Assembly (NCBI GenBank): GCA_965197415.1
Contig: OZ240207.1
Coordinates: 992,001 to 1,056,000, forward strand
DNA length: 64,000 nucleotides
Direction of reading: 5' to 3'
Source: DAOUJI01 sp965197415
Lineage (GTDB): Bacteria > Chloroflexota > Dehalococcoidia > Lucifugimonadales > JAGWBF01
In this document: one piece after another, positions 1 through 7,363 of the stretch
Numbering within the stretch: position 1 is the stretch's first letter
Layout: each line of letters starts with the position of its first letter
Position numbers and translations under genes: made by a program
The notes under the pieces: generated by a model
Databases searched by the model: none
What the model saw: the letters and a program-made list of their open reading frames with translations, nothing else
What the model was told of the DNA's origin: nothing

Positions 1-107
1 CGTATACGCTCTCGGATGGTTTCCAATTCCGCCAGCGTCCGTTCTTCGGAGGCGCACAAGGCGGCTAGGTACTCCTGGAGGTTGCTGGTTGTTTGGTCAA
101 TGCTCAT
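1..107 (-). CDS. Partial hypothetical protein (N-terminus only)
   Basis: The minus strand opens with ATG at 107 and runs off the left edge with no stop, giving 35 residues beginning MSIDQTTSNLQEY and ending in a Glu/Arg-rich stretch (ERTLAELETIRERI) that looks like the start of a coiled coil. An AGGAG sits about eight bases upstream of the ATG, which supports the start. Too little is present to name a family. Confidence 0.5.
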   Translation of the reverse strand, partial: MSIDQTTSNLQEYLAALCASEERTLAELETIRERI

Positions 108-195
108 TCCTTGGCTCCTGTCAATCTAGCGGTCAAAAATCTAGGTATTTACTTCCAAGTCGGGCAATCTATACAGTAACTATTGACCCTAATCG

Positions 196-289
196 TGGCG
201 GAGGGAGCGGGGATTGCACCCGCGACGGCGGTATAAGCGCCGCGCCTCGGTTTCTAAAGCCGGCCCAGTTACTACTCTGGCATCCCTCC
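196..289 (-). tRNA. Type II (long variable arm) tRNA-like gene, possibly degenerate
   Basis: The minus strand folds as a class II tRNA. It has a perfect 7-bp acceptor stem (GGAGGGA with TCCCTCC), a D stem CCAG/CTGG, a long GC-rich variable arm, a T stem GCGGG/CCCGC, discriminator G and an encoded CCA at 196-198. Several features are off-consensus. The D loop AGTAGTAA lacks the GG pair, the T loop is TGCAATC rather than TTCRANY, and the anticodon stem has only three good pairs around the loop TTTAGAA. The apparent anticodon UAG would be Leu, but G73 with a long variable arm is typical of Ser. It may be a tRNA pseudogene or an unusual isoacceptor. Isotype left open. Confidence 0.5.
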
Positions 290-475
290 GTTTCGATAGG
301 TCAACAGACGGGCAACGCTGGCCCAGACGGACGGTCCTAACGTCCGCTCTGGATTTGAGCCAAACTCCTGCGTCGGAGCGTTGCCCTTCTTGTATTTTAT
401 GCCAAACCGTCGTGCAGTCACAACCCCCGTCTCCAACCCTTGACAGCCCTCGATAGGTGGGATACCGTTCGCATC

Positions 476-549
476 GTCAGAGCCTCCTACAACTGGATAT
501 ATGAGTTGGGCTATAGGCCCCCTCGTCTGTTGTAGGGACAGGCTCTGAC
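476..549. repeat. 74-bp imperfect palindrome upstream of the HtrA-like lipoprotein
   Basis: GTCAGAGCCT at 476-485 pairs with AGGCTCTGAC at 540-549, and inside it CCTACAAC pairs with GTTGTAGG, with a 3-base bulge on the right arm and a loop of about 35 bases. The structure ends 35 bases before the next start codon. It could be a 5'-UTR structure, a terminator of the preceding transcript, or a MITE-like remnant. The remaining 290-475 stretch holds nothing I recognise. Confidence 0.6.
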
Positions 550-584
550 AAGCTGACCCAATTCATCTTGCGAGGGGGCGCCAC

Positions 585-2087
585 ATGCGAGCGTTCATCC
601 TTTTGATTCCAACTATTCTGCTGATATTGGGATGCAGTTCATCCGAGGGCGGGAGTTCCAACGTTGTTGTGAATAACCTGGACCCGACGAGGACTCCTTT
701 ACCTACTCCTATGTCTCCGCTTGTTCCTACATCTGACCCCTCAATGACGCTCCAGCCCTTGGCGTCTGGCCTATCGGTTGCAGACATGATAGACAACGCT
801 ATCAGGAGCGTTGTACGGGTGGTTACTCAAGACGGCCAAGGCACAGGGTTCGTCGTCGGAGACGGAGGCTTGGTCATCACTAACAGCCATGTGGTTGTCA
901 GTGGAGACGAGGCCGAGGTTGTCACCAACGACGGACGGGTCCATAGGAGTCAAGTAACCCAGCGGGACCCGGACATGGACATCGCCTATTTGACGCCGGA
1001 TTCAATGCCCGACCCTCCGCCAGCCATTGCGATGGGAGATTCGGACGCCCTGCGCTTGGGAGCGCAGGTGGTGATCGTTGGGTTCCCTTTGGGAGTCTCT
1101 GAGCCTTCAGTCAGTATGGGCATCGTATCAGCGATGCGGGAAGGGCTTATTCAAACGGACGCCGCTATGAATCCCGGCAACAGCGGTGGCCCCATGCTCG
1201 ATTCTTATGGAAGAGTAGTGGGGGTCGTTGTTGCCAGAGCCGAGGTTGACGCAGGCGGCAATCTCCTGTCGGGGATAGGATTCGCCATACCAATCAACGT
1301 ACTCCGTGGGTTGTCGGTCCAGCCGTTCTCCGATGAGGGTCAAGTAGTGTCTACCCCAACTCCTTTCCCTACGTTGAAACCTACTCCTGACGTTGCGGCA
1401 ACCAGGGCAGCGATAGAGGCGATTGCTGAGCACAGGAGGCAAGCTACAGAAGCCACGCAGACAGCTATCAAGGCGAGACAAGAGGCGGAGGCGTATGCCG
1501 CCGCGCTGGAAGCGACAAGGGTTGCTGGCCTCCCTACTCCGACCCCTGTCCCTACACCCACGCCTCCTCCTACCAACACTCCCCATCCCGCCGTCTATTG
1601 TGGGGAGTGGCAAGACATGACGCTGGAGTGGATATGGGCGGGCAACAGCTTTGTAGACCCCTTCCAAGGGAACGTAGTCAGCGAGGGCGTACCCGTCCAC
1701 CCACGCATGAGCCTTTCAGAAGCCGTTGCATACTGCGACTACCGATTCCCTACCGGGCGCATTGCGCCCGTTGGAGGTTACCCGCCGGGCTGGGCGCCCG
1801 TAGGTGAAGAGACCGGACACTTGCTCCCAGGCACATATCAATACCAATGGACCGGAGGTCAAAAGGTCGATGGACGTTGTGCGGTCATCGTCAACTATGA
1901 AGGACAAACGTCAGGAGGAGGCATCGCTGGGGATATAACCTTCCTGCCGCACGGAGAGGCGTTTACCTTCTCCTTCCATGCATACCACGACCGCATAGCT
2001 TTTGCCACGAACCTCGCCGGGCATACACCCAGTGAGATGTATGCGCTCAAGGATTGCCGTGGAACCTTGGTCAGGATAGGGGAGTAG
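585..2087 (+). CDS. HtrA-like trypsin-family serine protease, lipoprotein
   Basis: Predicted lipid-anchored extracytoplasmic serine protease. The 500-aa product starts with a lipoprotein signal ending LILGC (Cys 17), then a Thr/Pro-rich spacer. The S1C protease fold follows, with His in VITNSHVVV, Asp in DPDMDIAYL and Ser in MNPGNSGGP, so the triad is complete. No PDZ domain is apparent. The protease is followed by a short Ala/Arg/Glu coiled segment, a Pro/Thr linker (PTPVPTPTPPPTNTP) and a C-terminal domain of about 150 residues with four Cys that I do not recognise and that may bind ligand or cell wall. GAGGGGG about ten bases upstream fits the ATG. It appears monocistronic. Confidence 0.9.
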   Translation: MRAFILLIPTILLILGCSSSEGGSSNVVVNNLDPTRTPLPTPMSPLVPTSDPSMTLQPLASGLSVADMIDNAIRSVVRVVTQDGQGTGFVVGDGGLVITNSHVVVSGDEAEVVTNDGRVHRSQVTQRDPDMDIAYLTPDSMPDPPPAIAMGDSDALRLGAQVVIVGFPLGVSEPSVSMGIVSAMREGLIQTDAAMNPGNSGGPMLDSYGRVVGVVVARAEVDAGGNLLSGIGFAIPINVLRGLSVQPFSDEGQVVSTPTPFPTLKPTPDVAATRAAIEAIAEHRRQATEATQTAIKARQEAEAYAAALEATRVAGLPTPTPVPTPTPPPTNTPHPAVYCGEWQDMTLEWIWAGNSFVDPFQGNVVSEGVPVHPRMSLSEAVAYCDYRFPTGRIAPVGGYPPGWAPVGEETGHLLPGTYQYQWTGGQKVDGRCAVIVNYEGQTSGGGIAGDITFLPHGEAFTFSFHAYHDRIAFATNLAGHTPSEMYALKDCRGTLVRIGE

Positions 2088-2126
2088 CCATTTTTGGAAC
2101 AGCCTGGAGACTTTTGGGACAGAAGG

Positions 2127-2876
2127 CTATTTTGGAGCAAGGCCCTTTTGCCCGTATACTTCTTGGTCAGGTTCCGCAATCTCACCGATAGTATCAGCTT
2201 TCAAAATGTCCGTAGGGGAAAGATCAAGACCCCTGTCGTTCATAACGGAGAAGATACGGTATGCAGAATCTCTATCAGTCGCGGTCACGACTACGAGGTA
2301 GCACTGCTGGATCGTGAACTTTACAAGAGACTTGAGCCGAGCCTCGTCGAGTTTAGACAGTTCCTGTTTCAACCGATTGACGTTGGTGAATATCAACTTC
2401 TGGCTGTCCGAGAAACTCGCGGTGTCCTTCTTCAAGAATTCGGCGATTGCCGCTCTAGTTTGAACATTGTCGTGAAAAAATTCCTTGTCCCGCGCTCGCA
2501 AGCTCAGGCGAAACCTATCTTGAGTCCCCCTTAGGCTGTTGCCAGCTTCTCTTACAAAACCGTCAAGTTCGGATCGGGCATCGCCGGCTGCAAGTTCGCG
2601 GAGCACACAAAATAGCATCGAGAGGGTTGTCAGACGCTGTTGTCCGTCCACGACAGCACTCCTGGATTCACCCTCGTTCTTTATCAGAACTATGCTACCC
2701 AAAAAATAAGGCGATTGTGCATCCCGGTCCATCGCGTTCAGCAGATCATCTAGCAGCTCATCTACCTGCTCAGTAGTCCAAGCATACGGGCGCTGGTACA
2801 GTGGTATTTCAAAGAGGTAAGCATCGCTGAAGACGCCGTTTAGGTTCTGTTCGCTGGCTTTGATTATCTCAGGCAT
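2127..2876 (-). CDS. DUF262 (GmrS-like) protein, C-terminally short
   Basis: The 249-aa product carries the hallmarks of the DUF262/GmrS N-terminal domain found in modification-dependent restriction enzymes: PLYQRPYAWT, VVDGQQRLTTLS (the DGQQR nucleotide-associated motif) and FSVMNDRGLDLSPTDILKAD. Family members are usually 500-700 aa with a DUF1524/HNH part (GmrD) after this. Here the frame stops soon after ADTIGEIAEPDQ, so the nuclease half is missing and the gene is probably truncated or a stand-alone sensor. The ATG at 2876 is chosen because AAAGGA lies nine bases upstream and homology starts there; the frame is open further upstream but without family resemblance. Confidence 0.8.
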   Translation of the reverse strand: MPEIIKASEQNLNGVFSDAYLFEIPLYQRPYAWTTEQVDELLDDLLNAMDRDAQSPYFLGSIVLIKNEGESRSAVVDGQQRLTTLSMLFCVLRELAAGDARSELDGFVREAGNSLRGTQDRFRLSLRARDKEFFHDNVQTRAAIAEFLKKDTASFSDSQKLIFTNVNRLKQELSKLDEARLKSLVKFTIQQCYLVVVTATDRDSAYRIFSVMNDRGLDLSPTDILKADTIGEIAEPDQEVYGQKGLAPK

Positions 2877-3149
2877 CGGTCTATCCTTTGGCGCCGATTG
2901 TCCAAGGCACCACTGGCGGATTCTGCAAGAACAGGAAGGCACCGTAGTCCGCGCTTGCCGGGAAACCATGAGGCTGGACGGACCTATGTGCGCAGTCGGA
3001 TGAGTGCCACAAAGTATAATGCGGCTCCACCGCTGTCGAATAAGACCCTATGGGTCTTCGGGACGAGTTCTGGCACTTGCGGGCCCCTGTCGGGACGGCA
3101 ACCGTATGTGTCCTCGTTGTTACGTGAAATCGGAGGACATGGCGATGGG

Positions 3150-3178
3150 AAACTAACAAGAACGAAGGTTCTTGTCAA
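3150..3178 (-). promoter_or_regulatory. Candidate promoter with palindromic operator between -35 and -10
   Basis: On the minus strand a perfect TTGACA (3178-3173) is followed by a 17-base spacer and TAGTTT (3155-3150). An exact 8-bp inverted repeat, ACAAGAAC-GAAG-GTTCTTGT (3156-3175), fills the spacer. Its core GAAC-N4-GTTC matches the Gram-positive style LexA box, but could equally be another dimeric repressor site. It points toward the DUF262 gene about 275 bases downstream. Confidence 0.45.
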
Positions 3179-4110
3179 TATACTCTGGCCGGAATCGGAG
3201 CTTTTTGATTGTCTCTCTAAGCCTAGCGAGTCTATTCTTGTCGAGGTTGCCGAACCATGAGCGGACGGCCTGCGATAAGCTCAGGGTCAACGGGGGTCTC
3301 GACAGCTAAGAAACCGCTAGGCCGGAATCCGATGATCGGAGTAGAACGGTAGGAGACACCGACGGATTCCATGAAGGATAAGCCCGCCCAGTGCTGAGCA
3401 CGACACCGCCTGAAGGGTGCCTTGGCGCCAATCTTAACCTAATCATGGAGGTTCACGGTTTTGTTCAGTTGGGTGAGCTAGGAAGTGCTGGCAAGCCAGT
3501 CACACACCTAGGGCTGGGACATCGTCTGGTTCGCCCCGGCCCGTCGGGCCTCTCGCGGTTTTCGCCGGGCGAAGACTGGTGCCGACCCACTCCTCCAGCA
3601 CCGTATAAGGCGACCTCAAACGAGGTGACTACGGAGGAGTATGCGGCCAGTGTCACGACCGTCTCTGTTCTATATGTCGGTCTACCGACTGCCAAGCGAT
3701 TAGGTCCCCTTCCGCAATTTGAACCTAGTCTAATAGGAATCATACCGCCCGTAAACGTGAACGCGATTGCCTTTGAGGCCACTTTTGTGGCTATGACAGC
3801 GCCGTGGCAGTATTAGGCAAGACGTATAACCAGGTCCGATTGGCTGTAGACCGCAAGCGAAAGTGGGACATATGGGAGGGGGAGTGAAACCCGATGGATT
3901 GAGGCGGTGTGAGCTCCTGAAGCCCCGAACTGCCGCTGCATCTATGAGCTTTCGGCTTTCCGAAGCGTTATGTTGACCACTTGAGGCATCTTGGGTTAGA
4001 GTCAAAGCCAGAACAGGAGGACGAAACATAGCACCGGACAATACGCCGCTTCGGGTTATTGTGCCGGAAATTCCGGACTGCCTGCTCGATAGCCATCAAT
4101 AGCTTTGCAA
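3179..4110. other. Gene-poor, hairpin-rich intergenic stretch
   Basis: No convincing coding frame is visible on either strand over about 900 bases; the open frames have no family resemblance and poor composition. Several stems can be read, for example GGAATCCG/CGGATTCC around 3321-3371, CGGCC/GGCCG around 3265-3325 and CGAAAA/TTTTCG-like pairs near 3555. It may be decayed mobile DNA or hold a structured RNA. I checked for tmRNA, RNase P and group II intron landmarks and did not find them. Confidence 0.3.
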
Positions 4111-4133
4111 CTCGCTGATGGAGGAAAATCGCC

Positions 4134-4895
4134 TTGCCGTTATACGAAAGAGGCCCCAACCGTATCTACTACGAAGAGGTCGGTTCAGGATTCCCCCTGC
4201 TGATCATTCCGGGTGGTGGACTTAATTCCACCGTGGCGTCCTTGCAGCCGCCGGGGCCTTTCAACCCTATGGAGACCTACAAAGACGACTTTCGTTGTAT
4301 CGCCGCCGACTTACGCAATGCTAATCTGGGCCAATCCAGTGGCCCACTCGAGATCGACCGCCCCTGGGATGCCCATTCTGAGGACCAACTTGGGCTGATG
4401 GACCATCTCGGCATCAACGAGTTCCTGGTCATGGGCTTCTGCATCGGCGGGCCGATGATCCACAACCTGCTCAGGCTGGCCTCGGAGCGAGTTGTGGCGG
4501 CGGCGTTGATGCAACCCAGCGGGTTCAGGCCGGAGATGCCGGATATTTTCTACCAGAACAATATAACGGGGTGGGGGCCTCCCCTTTGCGAGAAGCGTCC
4601 TGAAATCACAATGGATATGGCACATGACTTCCTGACCAATATGTACACCAACCGCGCCGACTTCGTTTTCACCGTTTCCCGCGACTTCGTGCGTACCCTG
4701 CAGACGCCACTGCTGATCGCGCCCGACGATGTGCCGGCTCATCCATACGAATGCGCGATGGAGGTTGCCAGCCTCGCCCCGAACTCCGAGGTGACTATTT
4801 TCCCCTGGAAAGACTCCCCGGAGCATATCGACGAGGTGGTGGCCCATGCCCGGCGCTTTCTGAAGGCCCATCAACCGGCAGCCGCGACGGCCTAG
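4134..4895 (+). CDS. Alpha/beta hydrolase with Cys in the nucleophile elbow
   Basis: The 253-aa protein has the alpha/beta hydrolase layout: an oxyanion-type IIPGGGLN near residue 25, a nucleophile elbow MGFCIGG near residue 103, and a late His in SPEHIDEV. The elbow holds Cys where most family members hold Ser, as in dienelactone hydrolases, so a Cys-type hydrolase is possible. The start is TTG at 4134 with GGAGGA about eight bases upstream. No adjacent pathway gene suggests the substrate. The gene ends just before a long GC-rich hairpin. Confidence 0.85.
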   Translation: MPLYERGPNRIYYEEVGSGFPLLIIPGGGLNSTVASLQPPGPFNPMETYKDDFRCIAADLRNANLGQSSGPLEIDRPWDAHSEDQLGLMDHLGINEFLVMGFCIGGPMIHNLLRLASERVVAAALMQPSGFRPEMPDIFYQNNITGWGPPLCEKRPEITMDMAHDFLTNMYTNRADFVFTVSRDFVRTLQTPLLIAPDDVPAHPYECAMEVASLAPNSEVTIFPWKDSPEHIDEVVAHARRFLKAHQPAAATA

Positions 4896-4921
4896 CTACT
4901 CCCTACCGCTAAATCTATTAA

Positions 4922-4972
4922 GGCCCCGTAGCTTCCTATCACCACCGGGTGATGAATAGAAGTGGCGGGGCC
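4922..4972. terminator. Long hairpin between convergent genes
   Basis: GGCCCCG pairs with CGGGGCC, with CTTC/GAAG and ATCACC/GGGTGAT as inner stems. It lies 27 bases after the alpha/beta hydrolase stop and between convergently transcribed genes, so it probably works in both directions. There is no clear T run, so confidence is moderate. A second smaller hairpin (GTTCACG/CGTGAAC) lies near 5006-5042. Confidence 0.5.
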
Positions 4973-5135
4973 TTCGGATTTCGGCTGCCGGATCGGCTTC
5001 AAGGTCGGTTCACGGATCCTGCCGAAGAATGCAGCGTGAACGAGACCGGCGGCATGTTACAGGGCTAACGCAAATTCCAGATCGCCTATGGGCATTGGTT
5101 GCCAGCGTGTTTCTGGTTATTGAGAAAATGTCGCG

Positions 5136-6233
5136 TCAGGCAACCGGCAACTCCCGGCCCGTGTCCGACGCCTGTTTGATGGTATCTATGAAACGATGCA
5201 GATCAACCGCCACATCGAACGTCGGCAGGCGGCTCTGTCCGGTGCGGACCGCCTCGGCGAACAGGGCATACATCTGCCCGACGTTGAAGGGGTCGCCGCG
5301 GGGAAAGTCGGACGGCACATAAACGAAACGCTCAGGTATATCCAGGTCCTGCAACTCATGGCTTCCCCGTGCGCCCTGCACCCGTAGCATCTCACCACGC
5401 TGCGACGAGACGCTCCCCGTGGCGACCAGCGTGCCTTCCCGCCCGTAGATCTCCATTCGAAAGCCGCTGCCGGCCCAGGGGACAGCTCCAACATGGACCG
5501 ACGCTGCCGCACCGCTCTCAAGCTGTCCGCTGACTCGCACATTGTCCGGAGATGTGACTTCCACAAACTGCTGAGTATCGGTCTCGTACCATTGCTTTGC
5601 TTGGGTGCTGACCATGCACGCCACCCTAGTGAAGTTGCCAGCCACGAAGCGCAGGGCGTCAATGACGTGTGCGTTGGCGATGGTCAGGGTGTTCGCCCCC
5701 AGGCTGGCATCGCGCTGCCAAGTGCGGCTGGAAGGGCGTTCCAACGTGCCATCGCGCATGGTGGTCACGTGACACGAGAGCGCCTCGCCCACATAGCCGG
5801 CCTCGATTTGTTCCTTGATATACAGCAATGCGGGACTAACTCGCGATTGCAGGCCTACTGCGGTTTGCACACCTCGGTCTCGGGCCAGAGTTGCAAGTTC
5901 CTCGGCTTCGGCGGTATTCCGACCCAAAGGCCACTCCGTATAGACGTGCTTGCCAGCTTCGATGGCGTCCTTCGTTGCCTCATAGTGCGATGGCACCCGC
6001 ACAACCACGGCCACCGCGTCGATTTCCGGCGACACTGCCATTGCTCGGAAATCATGGAAGGCGAGCTTGGCTCCGAAGGCTTGGCGAGCCTCTTCCGCGC
6101 TCTCGGGCCGGGTAGTGCAAACTGCGGTTAACTCGACATCCGGACTGGCCAGCAGCGCCGGGAAGTGCGACTGAGAGGACCAGGTCGAGTTTACGTTGGC
6201 GCCCACAAACCCCAGGCGGATCTTGTTTGCCAT
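5136..6233 (-). CDS. Gfo/Idh/MocA family oxidoreductase
   Basis: NAD(P)-dependent dehydrogenase of the Gfo/Idh/MocA family (365 aa). The N-terminal Rossmann motif GFVGANVNS follows the first strand. EAGKHVYTEWPLGRN matches the conserved EKPL-type catalytic segment, with TEWPL in place of EKPL, so the usual catalytic Lys is replaced; the substrate-binding C-terminal domain follows. Substrate is unknown, typically a sugar or inositol. The ATG at 6233 overlaps the stop of the upstream nitroreductase-like gene (TGATG), indicating translational coupling; a GTG one codon earlier is the alternative. Confidence 0.88.
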   Translation of the reverse strand: MANKIRLGFVGANVNSTWSSQSHFPALLASPDVELTAVCTTRPESAEEARQAFGAKLAFHDFRAMAVSPEIDAVAVVVRVPSHYEATKDAIEAGKHVYTEWPLGRNTAEAEELATLARDRGVQTAVGLQSRVSPALLYIKEQIEAGYVGEALSCHVTTMRDGTLERPSSRTWQRDASLGANTLTIANAHVIDALRFVAGNFTRVACMVSTQAKQWYETDTQQFVEVTSPDNVRVSGQLESGAAASVHVGAVPWAGSGFRMEIYGREGTLVATGSVSSQRGEMLRVQGARGSHELQDLDIPERFVYVPSDFPRGDPFNVGQMYALFAEAVRTGQSRLPTFDVAVDLHRFIDTIKQASDTGRELPVA

Positions 6234-6667
6234 CACGCTGGCTCAGCGACGAACACCGGAATCATCCGCTTCGTCCGGTTCTGATACTCATCGTAGGGTG
6301 GAAACGCCGCCACTGCCAGTTCCCACAGCCGCGCCCGTTCCTCCACATCCACAATTTCGCGGACACGCATCGCATACACCTCGGTCTCGTCCTGAATCTC
6401 TACGTTGCCGTCCGCTCGGAGATTGTAAACCCATACCGGGTTCTTTGGCGCGCCGCCTCTGGATGCCACCAAGATATAGTTGCTCCCGTCCTTCACCCGC
6501 ATCAGCGGCGTCTTGCGGATTGCCCCGGTCCGGTTTCCCCGATTCGTCACGATGATGACGGGCAGCCCGGTATCGAGCAGCATTGTCCCCTCTGTGCCCC
6601 CGCTGCCCTCATAAAGTTCCACTTGCTCGCGCACCCAATCGCTGGTCGACGGTATGTACTCGGCCAT
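6233..6667 (-). CDS. F420/deazaflavin-dependent nitroreductase-like protein (DUF385 family)
   Basis: The 144-aa product matches the small split-barrel family that includes mycobacterial Ddn. It has VIIVTNRGNRTGAIRKTPLMRV and YILVASRGGAPKNPVWVYNL (given here as descriptive segments), the phosphate-contacting RKTPLM and the family-typical GGAPKNPxWxxNL. Members use deazaflavin F420 or bind quinones and fatty acids. It is first in a two-gene minus-strand operon with the dehydrogenase downstream. The start ATG at 6667 is kept, since homology begins close to it. Confidence 0.85.
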   Translation of the reverse strand: MAEYIPSTSDWVREQVELYEGSGGTEGTMLLDTGLPVIIVTNRGNRTGAIRKTPLMRVKDGSNYILVASRGGAPKNPVWVYNLRADGNVEIQDETEVYAMRVREIVDVEERARLWELAVAAFPPYDEYQNRTKRMIPVFVAEPA

Positions 6668-7086
6668 GTTGCCCTTCTGCCTCCTGAGTGACAGTTTCTT
6701 GCTGCTTTATAATAATCCGAATCGCTGCTATCCACCACTGTTACAGGGCATCCCGACTGCACAATTGTTCCCATTCCTCCGACAATTTTTTCCACAAGGC
6801 GGGAATCTAAGTAGACTGATCGCCGGCGGCTCCGATGGAGTCCCACAATTATTAGGCCACCCTTTTGACCTACCCCCCCAACCGTGGCATGACCTCCGTC
6901 CGTCGCATTAGTGACCCAAGTGGCGTTGGGCCATCCTCGGTCGACCCAGCGCTGTGAGACCGAGCCCGTAGAAGATGCGCAGGCGCTCACCTCGGCGAGA
7001 GGTTCAGGTAAATCTAGTCTGAAAGCGGCCTGATGACCCTAGCGGTGCGGACCATCGTCCCATCCGGAAACCCGTCCCCGCGTGCG

Positions 7087-7329
7087 TCAATCCATACGGC
7101 GTAGATGCTGAGCTCCCCGAATACCAAACTCCAGATCGTCTCCGACCATCCAAGCTTCGTCAGGTCCGACCCTCAATTCATAGGGGACGGCGTCCTTGAC
7201 CCTCCCATTCAACCAGTTGCTGTATATGGGTAACGATATCAGAAGGCTGTCCAAGCCGACGACACGAATTCCAAGTTCGGCTTCGAATTGGGTTTCGAAA
7301 ATGGATATAAACTCCAGCAATAAACCCAC
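7087..7329 (-). CDS. Small hypothetical protein, doubtful
   Basis: An 80-residue frame from GTG 7329 has plausible protein composition (FETQFEAELGIRV, VPYELRVGPDEAWM) and is divergent from typA, 34 bases apart. AGGA is only four bases from the GTG, so initiation is uncertain. No family is recognised. It could be a genuine small gene or the tail of a longer decayed one. Confidence 0.35.
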   Translation of the reverse strand: MGLLLEFISIFETQFEAELGIRVVGLDSLLISLPIYSNWLNGRVKDAVPYELRVGPDEAWMVGDDLEFGIRGAQHLRRMD

Positions 7330-7363
7330 CGTCCTGTTATCATAGTATGTGGGGTGATTAGAT

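Noticed and set aside
3280..3650. Possible tmRNA or RNase P RNA
   Set aside because: A 5' segment faintly like tmRNA (GGGTCTCGACAGC) exists, but no tRNA-like 3' end, tag reading frame or RNase P core motifs were found.
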